Counted from the first letter of the stretch, positions 10,614 to 21,515 are shown. The stretch is 64,000 bases of DNA from Platanthera guangdongensis (GCA_039583875.1 CM077150.1:278501-342500), one strand, 5' to 3'. Made by a program: numbers and translations. The notes: generated by a model not told the origin, from the sequence alone.

Positions 10614-10620
10614 TATAAAT
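10614..10620 (+). promoter_or_regulatory. TATA box of the 5' LTR
   Basis: CAGTATAAATACATGGG. It is the only good TATA motif between the palindrome array and the GC-rich leader, and is the likely U3/R promoter. Confidence 0.6.
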
Positions 10621-11481
10621 ACATGGGTATTTTGAACAGTAAATTACGGACAAGAGAGAAAGAAAACCGAGCCTCGACGTAACCCTAAATTCGCGAAATC
10701 GCTCCGCTCCGCAGCCGCCGCTCGCGTCACGTGGTCGCCGCTGCAGATCGCTCTTCTTCCCGATCTCCGGTGACAGAAGCTTAGCAAAGCTTGAGTCTCA
10801 CGCGTCTATCCGGAGATCTCTTGTCTCTCGATTTGTTGACCGGGAAAAACTTCCCCGTCCGAATCGATCGAGACGACTGATCCTAGAGTGACCGTTGGTA
10901 GACCGAGTTTGCTTCGCTACGAAGTTTGGATCTCCAAGTTCTGCAGGCGCTCTTCATCGTAGCCGCTGATCCCGAAGCTAGCCGCCGCTTGTGTTGCCGC
11001 CGCCGGTTACGGGGAGATCCTCTCCAAGAGGGAACAAGGTTGTAGACTCTTCATCGACTTCAAGAATACGTCGTCGAACAAAGAGGAACACCGTAGTCTC
11101 CGAAAGAAGTTTGTATCTCATATACATTCCATATTTACTTTTGTTGTAAAGGAACTTTTGTTCCGTGTTGTAAGGGTTGGGTGCAACCCGTTTTGTGGGA
11201 GTGTTGACTCTCACGTGTGGAAGGGCTTCTTCCGTTAGTGAAGGGATTGGATTTCAATCCCGTTGGTGAAGTGACCGAGTCGTCCCTTGTTGGGGAGATA
11301 GGTCGAAGGGGGAAAGTGGATGTACCCAAGTCGGGGAACCACTATAAATTTGCTGTGTATTCTGTGTGCTGTGTTTGTTGTTTTCATTGTGCAGGTACAT
11401 CTGTAAATTCCGCAAAAGAACCACACGTCACCTATTCCCCCCCCATAGGTGCACATAGCCGACACTAGGTGGACTTACAAG

Positions 11482-11493
11482 TGGTATCAAAGC
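11482..11493 (+). promoter_or_regulatory. Primer binding site (tRNA-iMet type)
   Basis: TGGTATCAAAGC lies two bases after the LTR end. It matches the usual plant site TGGTATCAGAGC with one change. Confidence 0.85.
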
Positions 11494-11553
11494 GAGGTTA
11501 CTCTTTAAAAAGGCTAACACCTTGAGTAGAATCCTGCCACCAGTGTCAGAAGC

Positions 11554-13126
11554 ATGGATCTGGATTATGACGTATTGCCACTCAAACTCCCTGCATGCAC
11601 AAAGGATTATTATCCCATCTGGAGGATGAGAGTGTTATTTCACCTGGATGCCATCGATCCACGAGCATCCCTCATCCTGGAAGAGGGTCCGTTTATCCCC
11701 ATGAAGACCTCCGACTCTGGGATCCAAGTGCCCATGGGCATTGCTGAGATGTCTGAGATGGAACTATCTCTATTTCTCTTGGACGAGAGGATTCGACAAA
11801 TTATCATGGATGTCTGGTCTGGAGCCTCTCGCTCTAGATTGGAAAAATGTACAACGGCTAAATCTCTGTGGATGATGATCTCAGAGCTGATGGGGGGGGT
11901 CAGAGAAAGCTGAAATATGCTGCCAATCAGAGGATGAAGCATATGTGGGGGTCCTCACTTCTGAAGATGAATGTCAGGATCCTTCGGATTGCATCAGAGC
12001 TCCAGTATCCTTGTCAGAGACTGAAGAAGATAGTGAGGAAAGCAGCTCCGACAAGGACGAAACATTGGTCACTGATTCTAATGACAATAACCCAGATGAG
12101 CAGGTATCATCTTCATCCTGTCCCACATCTTTTGACTTTTCTGAAGACAGAAACTGCTCTCCTCCAGAAAATACTGATTCCCTGAAGAGAGCCCTTCAGG
12201 AAAGCAATCTACTTGCTGAGGAGCTAGCTCAAGAGATTGCTCGACTGAAGATCTTGTTGGTTCTCCAATTGGCGTCCAACAAGGTCAAGGACTCTAAGAT
12301 CTCAGCTCTAGAGAATAGTCTAGATAATGAGAAACGTATAGTATCTAACTTTTCCAAAGTTGATGCTATAAAGAGAAAACAAGAAACCGGGTGGATCTCC
12401 CGGATTATCCGGGGATGGAGAAATGGGGAAACGGTGTTCCGACCTCCCACTCCAAGCGGGAAGGCAACTCATCATGCCTTCAGGTATGACCACAGGAATA
12501 ATCGTGGTCACTGCAAGGGTGAAGTGTCCCCATGTGGAAACGTCCATAGTGCAAGAGGCGTCATGGCCACCCATGAGGAAATACCTAAGGCTCATTCTGA
12601 GCCCTTTGTATTCACGGCCTCTGCCACAACAAAGTGTGGATCTGCATGTCCTAGTCCACAGAAGAATTCTCTCCATTCGAGGACACGGGATAGGGAGATT
12701 AGAAGTCATGATGTCAGGCTTCATGGAGCCCCAGCAAGGAAGATGCCTGAAAGAATGGCACCACCTTCTCGGCCTCATAACGCTCACATCATGCATTCGT
12801 TTCACCCTTCCTCATGCCTCGATGGAAGAGGAATTTGTGCGACAAGAACATGCCCTATCCCTTTTAGACCTAGGACCGTGACTACATCCGTCACTAGATC
12901 AGGTCGAAAACGGCGATACAACATTCACTCTTGTTGGTGCTGCGGCAAAGTGGGACACTTTGCCATTGACTGTTGGCACAACCCCTCAGTGCCCACAGCA
13001 AGGGCTTATCCACATTCTAGGGACAGGGGTAGTCTTCCAGACAGGTTTTCCGAAGGAAGGCAGTTGCATGCTTATGCTAATAGAAACCTAGGACCCAATA
13101 TGATTTGGGTTCCTAAGGTAAAGTAA
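11554..13126 (+). pseudogene. gag: Copia gag, frameshifted and internally shortened
   Basis: The ATG at 11554 starts a copia gag N-terminus (KLPACTKDYYPIWRMRVLFH.. and the AKSLWMMISELMG of a UBN2-like domain). At a run of eight Gs (11892-11899) the frame is lost and stops after VRES. In the next frame SEKAEICCQSEDEAYVGVL continues directly into the ORF ending at 13126. That part has an acidic Ser/Glu segment, a leucine-rich coiled coil (about 12180-12340), a CCHC knuckle CWCCGKVGHFAIDC at about 12934, and the end NLGPNMIWVPKVK, as in SIRE-type gags. The second half of the UBN2 capsid region is missing, so the protein is deleted internally as well as frameshifted. The single G-run shift could be a sequencing error; the deletion could not. 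Confidence 0.85.
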
Positions 13127-13452
13127 TTCTGTCTTGCAGGGTAGTCTAGGTCCCCGTGAATACTTTGGGAACTAGACAGTATGTGGCTCAAGGCTAACTT
13201 GGAACAAGCGTCTGCAATAACAGATGTGCTACCTGTTGAGCATACTCACTTTAAGCTACTAATATGTTCTACCTGTGGGACTAAGACGATGACTCTCCAT
13301 ATCCCAGGTAATTTTGATCAGTTCAAGGACTTGTGTCATGATGCATCCTCATTCAAAGTAAATATATATATATTTCTATCCTTGTGTATACGTATACTTA
13401 TGCTTATCACGAGGCATGCAAACCATTACACATCAATAAAAGGATAACAAAG
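13127..13452. other. Gag-pol junction remnant, no pol
   Basis: The sequence just after gag (TGTCTTGCAGGGTAGTCTAG) looks like the start of a pol linker, but no protease motif follows. AT-rich DNA takes over. Confidence 0.5.
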
Positions 13453-13715
13453 ATATGTCATTGCGAATTTTGACACATCACAATTGACATCAAGAAGTGT
13501 CTGAAGAAGTCTCGCTCAAATCCGAATAGATTGTCGTTATAATAAACATGTATTTATTAATCTTGTATTAACTTGACATTCGAAGACATGTCGTTGTAAA
13601 TCTCGACAACATACAATTGACATTTAGAAGACTTTGCAAAAACCTCAGTAAAATTCAAATAGATTGACTTTAGAATATACTTGTATTTATCATTCTTTTT
13701 ATTGACTTGACATCG
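13453..13715 (+). repeat. Diverged ~130 bp tandem duplication
   Basis: 13453-13582 and 13583-13712 align, sharing ATGTCRTTG, CAATTGACAT, AAATAGATTG, TTGTATTTAT and TTGACTTGACAT. It lies where pol would be, between gag and the extra ORF. Confidence 0.6.
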
Positions 13716-13779
13716 GAAAATCTCTAAAATGGTGCAATGCTTCCCAAAGTAGTCAAGAAAACCATCAATATTTACTCCG

Positions 13780-13910
13780 AATCCCGCCGACCCATTTTAC
13801 ATCTCGCCGAATTAGACAAACAGTATTAGAAACCAAATTAGACAAATCCCGCCGAAGAAGCTCCCGACCGCTCGGCTTCCTTAAGAATCCCGACGACGTA
13901 TATAAATCCC
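13780..13910 (+). promoter_or_regulatory. Possible internal promoter for the extra ORF
   Basis: Repeated AATCCCGCCGA / ATCTCGCCGAATT motifs, the same core as the LTR palindromes, end in TATATAAAT at 13899-13907. A GC-rich leader of about 400 bp then runs to the extra ORF. This is inferred from motif layout only. Confidence 0.35.
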
Positions 13911-14324
13911 GCCGAAAGACCATCTCCGCCTGTTCGCCTTCCTCACGACTCGCGCCAGAGAACACTCGACGACCCTCGCGCAAGAGAACTCCCGACGACT
14001 TGCGCAAGTGCACTTCCGCGGATTCGCTGAAACCCGCAGCCTCCGACGATCTCGTCGACGCCAAGAGAGTTCTCATCGAATCGCTGCTGTGTGACCATCC
14101 TCTCCCCGTGAGATTCTAGCAAGGCCGAACCCCACAAGGTTCTCGCGAAGTGTCCCTGTGACCGCAAGGTTCTAGCAAGGCCGCACCCCACGGGATACTC
14201 TTCCCTCCACCGAAGATCTTCCCGAAGCTCATCAACTCTCTTGCGTGTAAGCCCTTAGGTAACCTCCTCCTCAATGGCTCCAAGGCCGAACCCCAAGTGA
14301 TGCTTTCCTTTTGAATGTTCACTA

Positions 14325-16631
14325 ATGCTTAGAGTCGGGCTTCTCTCTAGATCTTCAATGGCTCCAAGGACGACTGCAGGATTGATTTCTGGCTACGAGC
14401 TGGTTCGCACTGGATTCTCTCATGCCTCAGACGAGTTCCGAAATATCATTCTCATGTTGGAAGAGGCCGGGCTAACCTTCGTATTGGAGCATCCTTGCAA
14501 AGTTTTAGATAAAGAAGTGCTGGAGTTCTTCTCTACCGCAAGGCTCCGAGACAGAGACTCCATCATCAAGAGCAAGGTGGCTGGGACTAAAGTAAAGATG
14601 TCTGCCAGTAAGCTAACTCGCTACCTGCAGCTTTCAAGTGCGGAGCAGGAAGACTATTTGGAGGACGAGGACAAAGCCAGAACCCTCCTGTTCTGCGGTC
14701 TACCAAGAGGCACTCGATCAGTAAAGAGAAAAGAGATGAATGAAGAAGGGAAGCTCCTATCTGACGTCATAGGAAAAGTACTCATCTGCAAGCCAGGCTC
14801 CCATGATCATATCTCCGGAGATATGTTCAAAATTCTCATAGCTGTGGTCTGCCGAAAGAGGTTCAACTGGGGGGAGCTGCTGTTCCAAAAGATCAAGGAC
14901 ACTCTGGGCACTCCAAGCTTCGGCCGCATCATCAGTCTATATCTCAACCAGCTCAACGGAGACAAATTCGACATGAGCAAAGGAGTACCTCTCCATTACT
15001 TGAAAAAGATGGATGCTACTGTGTTCGATCGATGGGAGCGGCGCATCGGGCAGCCTGCTGTGGAAGAGCAAGAGGAAGTATCTCCTGCAGTCTCCCCCGG
15101 TGAAATTCCTGATACTGTGACTGCAGGAATCGAGGGGGAGACTCTACCCTCTCATATGGATATAATATCTGACATCGCCCAGGTTGCCAGGGATGCGGTG
15201 GCCGAAGTTCATGAAGAAAGTGAACCTGGGTTGGAGGATGAGGAGGTCCTGAACAGAAACAATCAAGAAGTGGAAGAAGCTGCTGTTATGGATGAAGTTT
15301 TGGATGAGGACGGAGAGGACGAGGTAAATGAGGGGCATGAAGTGCTTGAGTCTCCAGATACTGTTGAACCTCCTCCTGATAAGTCTGCACCAGTGGAGGG
15401 GGAGTTAAATAAATCTACAGAGGCCGCCCACACTCCTCCTGTAGAGACTGTGCTGGTATCCAGCTCCACCGATGCGTCTGCTGACGAGCAAGAGCAAGGC
15501 CAAGAAGTTCCTCCGGCTATTCCATTACGAGATGAGCTGGCCACTCACACCATCAATGTTATTCAAGGAATAGTCAACGAGCTTAAAGCTTCCTTTGATA
15601 CAGCTCAGAAAACACTGCTGAAGAAGATTAAGACTTCTGAAGATCTCATGCTTAAAAATATGGTAGAGATCAACCACAAACTGGATGTGATGGAGAAGAA
15701 GTTTGAAGAAAAGTATACTGCGGCAGACGAAGCTGTCACACTGTTAATGGCTGGCTTGAAAAAGAATAATGATACTCTGGCTGTTGTAAATCAAAACGCA
15801 CACGTTGTAGCCAAGAATATTCAGCAGTTTGATGGTAATATGGTCACCTTAAATGCAAATCAGCAGGCCCTGATCAATGAATTCGGCAAGACAACTAAGC
15901 ATATTGATGACTCCTTGCACTCATATGCCAATTGCATAGCTGACGAAGCCAAAAAGGGGGAGAAGGAGTATATTGCTAAGCTGGCCGAGCTCCAAGAAAG
16001 CATGGATGTAAACTTTGCGCAATCAAGCAAATACGTCTATGAGAGTTGCTGGTGGATGCTCCAACAGGCACTGGGCACGTTAGGCGTCGTCCTACCTGAC
16101 CAACCTGCCGGTGTTCAGGTTCCTGAGACTTCTAAGGCTGCTGAGGAAGTACATATTGCTGAGGCTGTAAGTACAAGTGCTGCAGAAATTTTCACTGATG
16201 AAGCTGATGCTAGGGCCATCTCCAAATCCAAGCTGAGGAGTATGTTTGACCAGGAGGCTTTAGCTAAAGCCAGAGGAAAGAGGAAAGTTCAGGAAGGGAC
16301 ATCTAAGGAGACACAGGCTGCAAAGAGAATTCGAATGAATGAGGAGGATGTACGAAATGAAAGGTGGAGTCCAGTCTCAAGGAACATCATCTTAGACACC
16401 TTCCGGCTGTACGAAAGAGGAGAGATCAATCGAAATGAAGCATATAGCCAGTACGAATGGGAAACGCACAAAGCATTTGAAGCAAAACGCAACATTTTCT
16501 TCAGAAACAACAAGGATCCAGACAAAGTTGCTCCTCCTAGGTACTACCCGAAGCCCAAGGAATACATGGAAAGGCAAAGCAAAAAGTACTTGGCTCAAAC
16601 TCTGAAGGGTGACGTAGCTAAGGACAAATAG
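14325..16631 (+). CDS. 768-aa extra ORF (putative plant transposon protein) of the copia element
   Basis: A single uninterrupted ORF. A better start may be the internal ATG at 14358 (MAPRTTAGLISGYEL). Residues ~30-230 resemble a globular N-terminal domain of plant transposon ORFs (EEAGLTFVLEHPCKVLDK, then EFFSTARLRDRDSI, KVAGTKVKMSASKLTRYLQL). Residues ~240-400 are acidic and low complexity (Glu/Val/Pro). Residues ~400-560 form a long coiled coil (LKASFDTAQKTLLKKIKTSE, DLMLKNMVEINHKLDVMEKK). A basic segment (ARGKRKVQEG, AAKRIRMNEED) near 650-680 could be a nuclear signal. No transmembrane segment or signal peptide is evident, so I do not call it envelope. It occupies the place of the env-like ORF of SIRE-type copia elements. 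Its function is unknown, but it is the only intact ORF of the element. Confidence 0.8.
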   Translation: MLRVGLLSRSSMAPRTTAGLISGYELVRTGFSHASDEFRNIILMLEEAGLTFVLEHPCKVLDKEVLEFFSTARLRDRDSIIKSKVAGTKVKMSASKLTRYLQLSSAEQEDYLEDEDKARTLLFCGLPRGTRSVKRKEMNEEGKLLSDVIGKVLICKPGSHDHISGDMFKILIAVVCRKRFNWGELLFQKIKDTLGTPSFGRIISLYLNQLNGDKFDMSKGVPLHYLKKMDATVFDRWERRIGQPAVEEQEEVSPAVSPGEIPDTVTAGIEGETLPSHMDIISDIAQVARDAVAEVHEESEPGLEDEEVLNRNNQEVEEAAVMDEVLDEDGEDEVNEGHEVLESPDTVEPPPDKSAPVEGELNKSTEAAHTPPVETVLVSSSTDASADEQEQGQEVPPAIPLRDELATHTINVIQGIVNELKASFDTAQKTLLKKIKTSEDLMLKNMVEINHKLDVMEKKFEEKYTAADEAVTLLMAGLKKNNDTLAVVNQNAHVVAKNIQQFDGNMVTLNANQQALINEFGKTTKHIDDSLHSYANCIADEAKKGEKEYIAKLAELQESMDVNFAQSSKYVYESCWWMLQQALGTLGVVLPDQPAGVQVPETSKAAEEVHIAEAVSTSAAEIFTDEADARAISKSKLRSMFDQEALAKARGKRKVQEGTSKETQAAKRIRMNEEDVRNERWSPVSRNIILDTFRLYERGEINRNEAYSQYEWETHKAFEAKRNIFFRNNKDPDKVAPPRYYPKPKEYMERQSKKYLAQTLKGDVAKDK

Positions 16632-16876
16632 TCATTATTTTATAGCTGGTCACTGTGTCTTAAGAACGTTTAATGATTATTACTGTCATATGAACAATTC
16701 TGAATTATCTGTGAATATATTTCTCTTCGTATATATATATTCTCTTGAATGTGTGAATGACTCAAGTCCTGTTCTGATTGCATATATTCCCTTGTGTTGC
16801 ATATTTAACTTTTAAATGCTATAATTATTATTTGATAGGTGTTATTCATCTTAGCTAGTAGGGTTTTGGCTTCGTC
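16632..16876. other. 3' untranslated region of the copia element
   Basis: T-rich sequence between the extra ORF and the polypurine tract. No coding signal. Confidence 0.6.
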
Positions 16877-16890
16877 AAATAGGGGGAGAT
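16877..16890 (+). promoter_or_regulatory. Polypurine tract
   Basis: CAAATAGGGGGAGAT immediately precedes the 3' LTR. It is typical of copia elements. Confidence 0.9.
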
Positions 16891-18527
16891 TGTTGGGTAT
16901 TGTATCCACGATTACCTAGATTTGAGGAAGCCCCCTGTCAAGCTAAGATGAATTCACAATGTATTTGACGAAACATTTTAAGTTATACTTGCAGTACCTC
17001 CACGCTAAGTGCACACCAATGTCAGGGTGCAGTAGGTCAATATACACGGGTCTGCACGACGTAATCCCTCGTTGAGCAGATCAGTGTGTTGGCCTATGTG
17101 TACTCTCTCTATTGGAGTGCACTTACTTTCAAGTACAGGGTCGCTCATATGCAAGAGAAGACAAGGAGCACAGAGGATCAGGGAGCAACTCCTGGGGTGG
17201 AAGACGAAATATCTTCCAAGGCAAATTCGACGAGAATCACCAAGTGATTCTCGCCGATTCGGCGAGAATCACTAGTGATTCTCGCCGAATCGACGAGAAT
17301 CATTAGTGATTCTCGCCGACTCCTTCTGGCCATCTCAAAATGGTGCCAAGTAAGATTCGGCGAGAATCACTTGTGATTCCCGCCGAACCAGTGGCCAAGC
17401 AGCCCATGAATACAAAGTCAAATTCGTTGAGAATCGACAAGAGATTCGACGAGAATCACAAACGATTCTCGACGAATCGTCGAGAATCACTTGGTGATTC
17501 TCGCCGATTCGTCGAGAATCGTCTGCGATTCTCGCCGATTTTTACTTGGCTTTTTCTCAGAATGCTGCTGAACCGGATTCTGCTTCTGGATTAGTTTGAA
17601 CCGGATTTTGGGGATTTCTTTTGTGGGTCCCACAAACGGTCATCTTTGAGAATACTACAGTATAAATACATGGGTATTTTGAACAGTAAATTACGGACAA
17701 GAGAGAAAGAAAACCGAGCCTCGACGTAACCCTAAATTCGCGAAATCGCTCCGCTCCGCAGCCGCCGCTCGTGTCACGTGGTCGCCGCTGCAGATCGCTC
17801 TTCTTCCCGATCTCCGGTGACAGAAGCTTAGCAAAGCTTGAGTCTCACGCGTCTATCCGGAGATCTCTTGTCTCTCGATTTGTTGACCGGGAAAAACTTC
17901 CCCGTCCGAATCGATCGAGACGACTGATCCTAGAGTGACCGTTGGTAGACCGAGTTTGCTTCGCTACGAAGTTTGGATCTCCAAGTTCTGCAGGCGCTCT
18001 TCATCGTAGCCGCCGATCCCGAAGCTAGCCGCCGCTTGTGTTGCCGCCGCCGGTTACGGGGAGATCCTCTCCAAGAGGGAACAAGGTTGTAGACTCTTCA
18101 TCGACTTCAAGAATACGTCGTCGAACAAAGAGGAACACCGTAGTCTCCGAAAGAAGTTTGTATCTCATATACATTCCATATTTACTTTTGTTGTAAAGGA
18201 ACTTTTGTTCCGTGTTGTAAGGGTTGGGTGCAACCCGTTTTGTGGGAGTGTTGACTCTCACGTGTGGAAGGTCTCCTTCCGTTAGTGAAGGGATTGGATT
18301 TCAATCCCGTTGGTGAAGTGACCGAGTCGTCCCTTGTTGGGGAGATAGGTCGAAGGGGGAAAGTGGATGTACCCAAGTCGGGGAACCACTATAAATTTGC
18401 TGTGTATTCTGTGTGCTGTGTTTGTTGTTTTCATTGTGCAGGTACATCTGTAAATTCCGCAAAAGAACCACACGTCACCTATTCCCCCCCCCATAGGTGC
18501 ACATAGCCGACACTAGGTGGACTTTCA
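16891..18527 (+). repeat. 3' LTR
   Basis: 1637 bp, TGTTGGGTATTG..GGACTTTCA. It has the same palindrome array at 17229-17544 (38 bp palindrome at 17255-17292) and TATA box near 17661. It is followed by the target duplication AAGAG. Confidence 0.95.
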
Positions 18528-18532
18528 AAGAG

Positions 18533-19254
18533 CAAGTTGCTGATTTGGGTATGCATCAAAAAGTGTAATCATTGTTATAGGTTGTGCTCATAGCTATCAT
18601 AACTTCCTTTAGAGACAATATTCAATCATGTATAAAAAATAAAGGAATATATTACCATGAATCAAAGTTTTGACATCCATTATCAAATAAAGGTCACTGC
18701 TCAAGTTCAGACAAATACCTATAAGAAATCAAGAATGGAATTATCTAAAATGGTAAAACGCTTCTATTTTCACTAATTTTTTTATTTTTTTGGCGAGAAC
18801 TCACTGTTCGACGAAGTTGTCAATGAGGAGTTGACATGCCAGAACCTCTGCAAAGAAGGACGTTACAGTCAAAATTCATACGTATAAGTCTCATTGAGGG
18901 GGTAAAGTAGAGAATATGTTTCTCTTTTTATTAACCAACAAATCCAAAAATGAGTGCAAAACCTCTTTATAGCAGCACAAATCGCCAAGGATTAGATATT
19001 TGGATGAAAAAGGGGTTTGAACTACGGATTTGCATGGTATTATGCCCCATTTTTATGCCTTTCTAGCTCTACACTCCTACTAACAGACATATGGATACAA
19101 AATATAATAAATCCTCCATAGAAATATAACTATTTCTATGTTCAGAACTCCTTCATCAATGAAGGACAGCAGCAGAGAACGATGCCTAAAAATATCAAAT
19201 TTTCCACTCATGAAAAAGAATATAGAAATCACCATATGTAATTTATAGTTATAC
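18533..19254. other. No gene seen
   Basis: AT-rich right flank of the copia insertion. It would hold the next intron or exons of the F-box fragment on the minus strand, but no kelch or other coding segment is visible. Confidence 0.4.
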
Positions 19255-19440
19255 CTAGGATGAGGATAACCCTCGATTGGATTCTGGCCATATTTCCACG
19301 CCCTCGAAACCAACTTCATCTTCAAGTAGTGAATCCTAGCAACCCTCGCAATGATCTGCTGGGAAATTTCATCGGGTATGTTTGGGATAAGCTTGGGATT
19401 CTCGTCGACAAAGGTTGACGAAGACATCTTCAACCTCTTC
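19255..19440 (-). pseudogene. F-box protein first coding exon (orphan exon)
   Basis: On the minus strand the acceptor TTCTGCAG (19448-19441) precedes an exon with ATG at 19427: MSSSTFVDENPKLIPNIPDE, then QQIIARVARIHYLKMKLVSR and AWK. This is an F-box helix pattern like that of F-box/kelch proteins (LIPxLPDExSxQILARVPR..KLVSRxWK), which bring substrates to SCF ubiquitin ligases. A donor-like CCTAG|GTATAAC ends the exon at 19255. No kelch repeats or further exons follow. A GC-balanced stretch at 20020-20400 with a GAAGAG|GTAACG donor looks like a 5' untranslated exon. The piece is either exon 1 of a gene disrupted by insertions or a transposed fragment. Product class is fairly sure; function of this copy is not. 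Confidence 0.6.
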
Positions 19441-20834
19441 CTGCAGAATTCGGCTTGAGAGGAATCGAAACACAATTTTTCTTGAGATTTGTTAACGGGC
19501 AAGCTCAACAAAGACCCCATCAAAACACTCTCCGATCCCTCAAACATAAAATAATAATAACCGGCGTAAATCAAAAATTGTATTGCAATCTTAATCTCTG
19601 TCATTTCTCAAGTAAATATTTTTTCACAATCACAGAGACCCACAAAACTCCGAATCTGGCAAGAAAAACACAGTATGATTGAGTCAATGTTTGTTTCTAA
19701 TTTTGGTGGTAGTCTAATATCCAGATTCCATCACAGAACTTAAAATCATTCAGGAAATTGATATTTAAAAAAGGCCAGTAGTCAAACGGTAGACATCTGT
19801 TAAAAACATTGCATTAAATAATATATATACATACATTTCCACCAAAGAAGCCCAAAATATTGCTCGATAACGAAGATTCACTTAAACAGTTATATACTTT
19901 CCACTTTGTTACTGTGCACAAAATGTCAAATCATCAAAAGCCGATCCCATAAATGGAAATTTAGAACATCTTGCCCCTAAAAACAGAGGATAAAAACCAG
20001 TAACGAAGCAAGAGATGAACAAATTAGCCCTCAAAATTCCTTTGGATCTGCAGAATGACGATTCAAGATCTTCTTCGAATTTCATTGCAAACTCGATCCG
20101 AGAAAGAAAAAAGGAAAGACATGTATAAAATCAAAGTTTTCACAAATATAGGGTGGGGATTATTACCGCGACAGAATTCGGATTGAAAGCAAGATCAAAG
20201 GGGAGAGCAAAACGAAACCCCACCTAAATGCCCAATTCGGGTTAGAGAACTCGGAGAGAGAACGGGTTAGGAAGAAGACAATCGTTACCTCTTCTTGAGT
20301 AGCACCAGGCGATCAAATACAAAATCATTCTCCAAAGCTATGGATTTAGGGTTTCCCCACAGTCGGAGCAGCAACATACCTTCCGAAGCGAAAAAGGCCC
20401 TCTATTTATTTTTCACATTTAGCTGCCCATAATATGCTAAACCAGCGACGACAGAGATCGGTCGAGGAAAAAGAAAATATGCTAAACCAGCGAGAGCTGG
20501 GCGAAGATCGGCGGGATGGCGGGCCAGCGGGCCGGGCGAACAGCAGTGTGAGCAGGGCCAGGAGTGCAACGGGATGAGATGTAAGGAGGAAGAAAAAGAG
20601 GTGTAAGGGCCACACGCCGGGTTGAGCGACGAACAGCGAAGCAGAAGCGGTGGAGGGGGCTTTTTCAGGAATTCAGCGCGACGCGAACAGTGGTGGAAGC
20701 GGCGTTCGCGGCACGCGGCAGGACGACGGGGCACGCGGCGGATTGAGGGGTTGTGACGGAGAGAGGCCAATGAACTTTATTAATAGTATAGCATAAGACA
20801 TTGCAATGAAACAAATGTTGATAAACAATGAATT
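19441..20834. other. Probable 5' untranslated region and intron of the F-box fragment, then repeat DNA
   Basis: 20020-20400 on the minus strand has leader-like sequence with a possible donor near 20290. 20400-20790 is GC-rich repeat DNA ending GTGACGGAGAGAGG..TTATTAATAGTATA; the same tail occurs at 22618-22655. Confidence 0.35.
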
Positions 20835-21515
20835 GTGAAAGTAGATACAAAGTGTTATTATGCAAAATGCTCTTGTAGGCGTTTTCAAACAAAAAGTTTG
20901 ATATGCAAACTTGTTTTACATGTGTACAATATTCAGAATGCGAAGCATATTCCAACAAAATATATTCTAAAGAGATTTACTTTGCAGGCCAAGAAGGAAA
21001 TCTATCTTTGCCAGTCCACAACCTCTTATAATTGTGTATCCAGTCTACTTTATTGAAATCAAATGATGTGGTACACTTATGACTTATGTCATCGAATTGA
21101 AAATTGTCAACTGGCGAAGGACTATCCAGTGAACGTGATGAACGATGTGGGTAAAAGTGTAGAAGATTTGGTGGACTACGATGAGAAGATTAAGAAAGGG
21201 ATCCCTGACAACAACTTCAAAGGCAAAAGCATTGTAAAGGATTCGCCATCAGTGCGACCTAAAAGAATATCAAATGATCGTTTGAAGAATTATTGGGAAT
21301 CCTCCATCAAAAAAAACTTGGAATATTATATATTTTTAATTACTTTATATGTATGTTGCATCTTTTGTATATCTGACAAAGGTAAATGCCCGGTGATAAT
21401 TGATGTATCAGAACAACTGAATGAGCACTACTTCATGGATGTTTCTTCTTGCAAAATAGATTCAAATTCAGTACCAACTCCAGCTATCAAAAGACCTGAA
21501 TGTACTGGCATGTAA
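20835..21515 (+). pseudogene. FAR1/FHY3-related (MULE-derived) fragment
   Basis: KCYYAKCSCRRFQTKSLICK followed by IPTKYILKRFTLQAKKEIY matches the SWIM zinc-finger end of FAR1-related proteins (CxC..F..GIxCRH..IPxxYILKRWTxxAK). The second Cys-x-His pair is degraded (ICKLVL). A second ORF from 21063 (DLCHRIENCQLAKDYPVNVM..) reads like the region after the SWIM finger. FAR1 proteins are transcription factors descended from Mutator-like transposases. With no upstream domains and a lost zinc ligand, this is a dead fragment. Confidence 0.5.

Larger units (their letters stand above)
9844..11479 (+). repeat. 5' LTR
   Basis: 1636 bp, TGTTGGGTATTG..GGACTTACA. It contains the palindrome array (10182-10497), a TATA box (TATAAAT, 10614-10620) and a TGTGGGTCCCACA palindrome 26-38 bp before it. 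Differences from the 3' LTR are scattered single bases plus C8 versus C9 near 11446. Confidence 0.95.
9844..18527 (+). mobile_element. Complete non-autonomous copia-type LTR retrotransposon (gag plus extra ORF, no pol)
   Basis: Two ~1.64 kb LTRs (TG..CA) enclose 5.4 kb. The 5 bp target duplication AAGAG lies at 9839-9843 and 18528-18532. A tRNA-iMet type primer site follows the 5' LTR, and an AAATAGGGGGAGAT polypurine tract precedes the 3' LTR; this tract is characteristic of copia elements. The interior codes for a broken gag and a long downstream ORF, but no protease, integrase, reverse transcriptase or RNase H is present in any frame. It must have moved with enzymes supplied in trans. By eye the LTRs differ at about eight bases plus one C-run indel, so the insertion is recent. 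Confidence 0.93.

Noticed and set aside
14325..16631. Calling the 768-aa ORF an envelope protein
   Set aside because: No signal peptide, transmembrane segment or cleavage motif can be seen; position alone is not enough.
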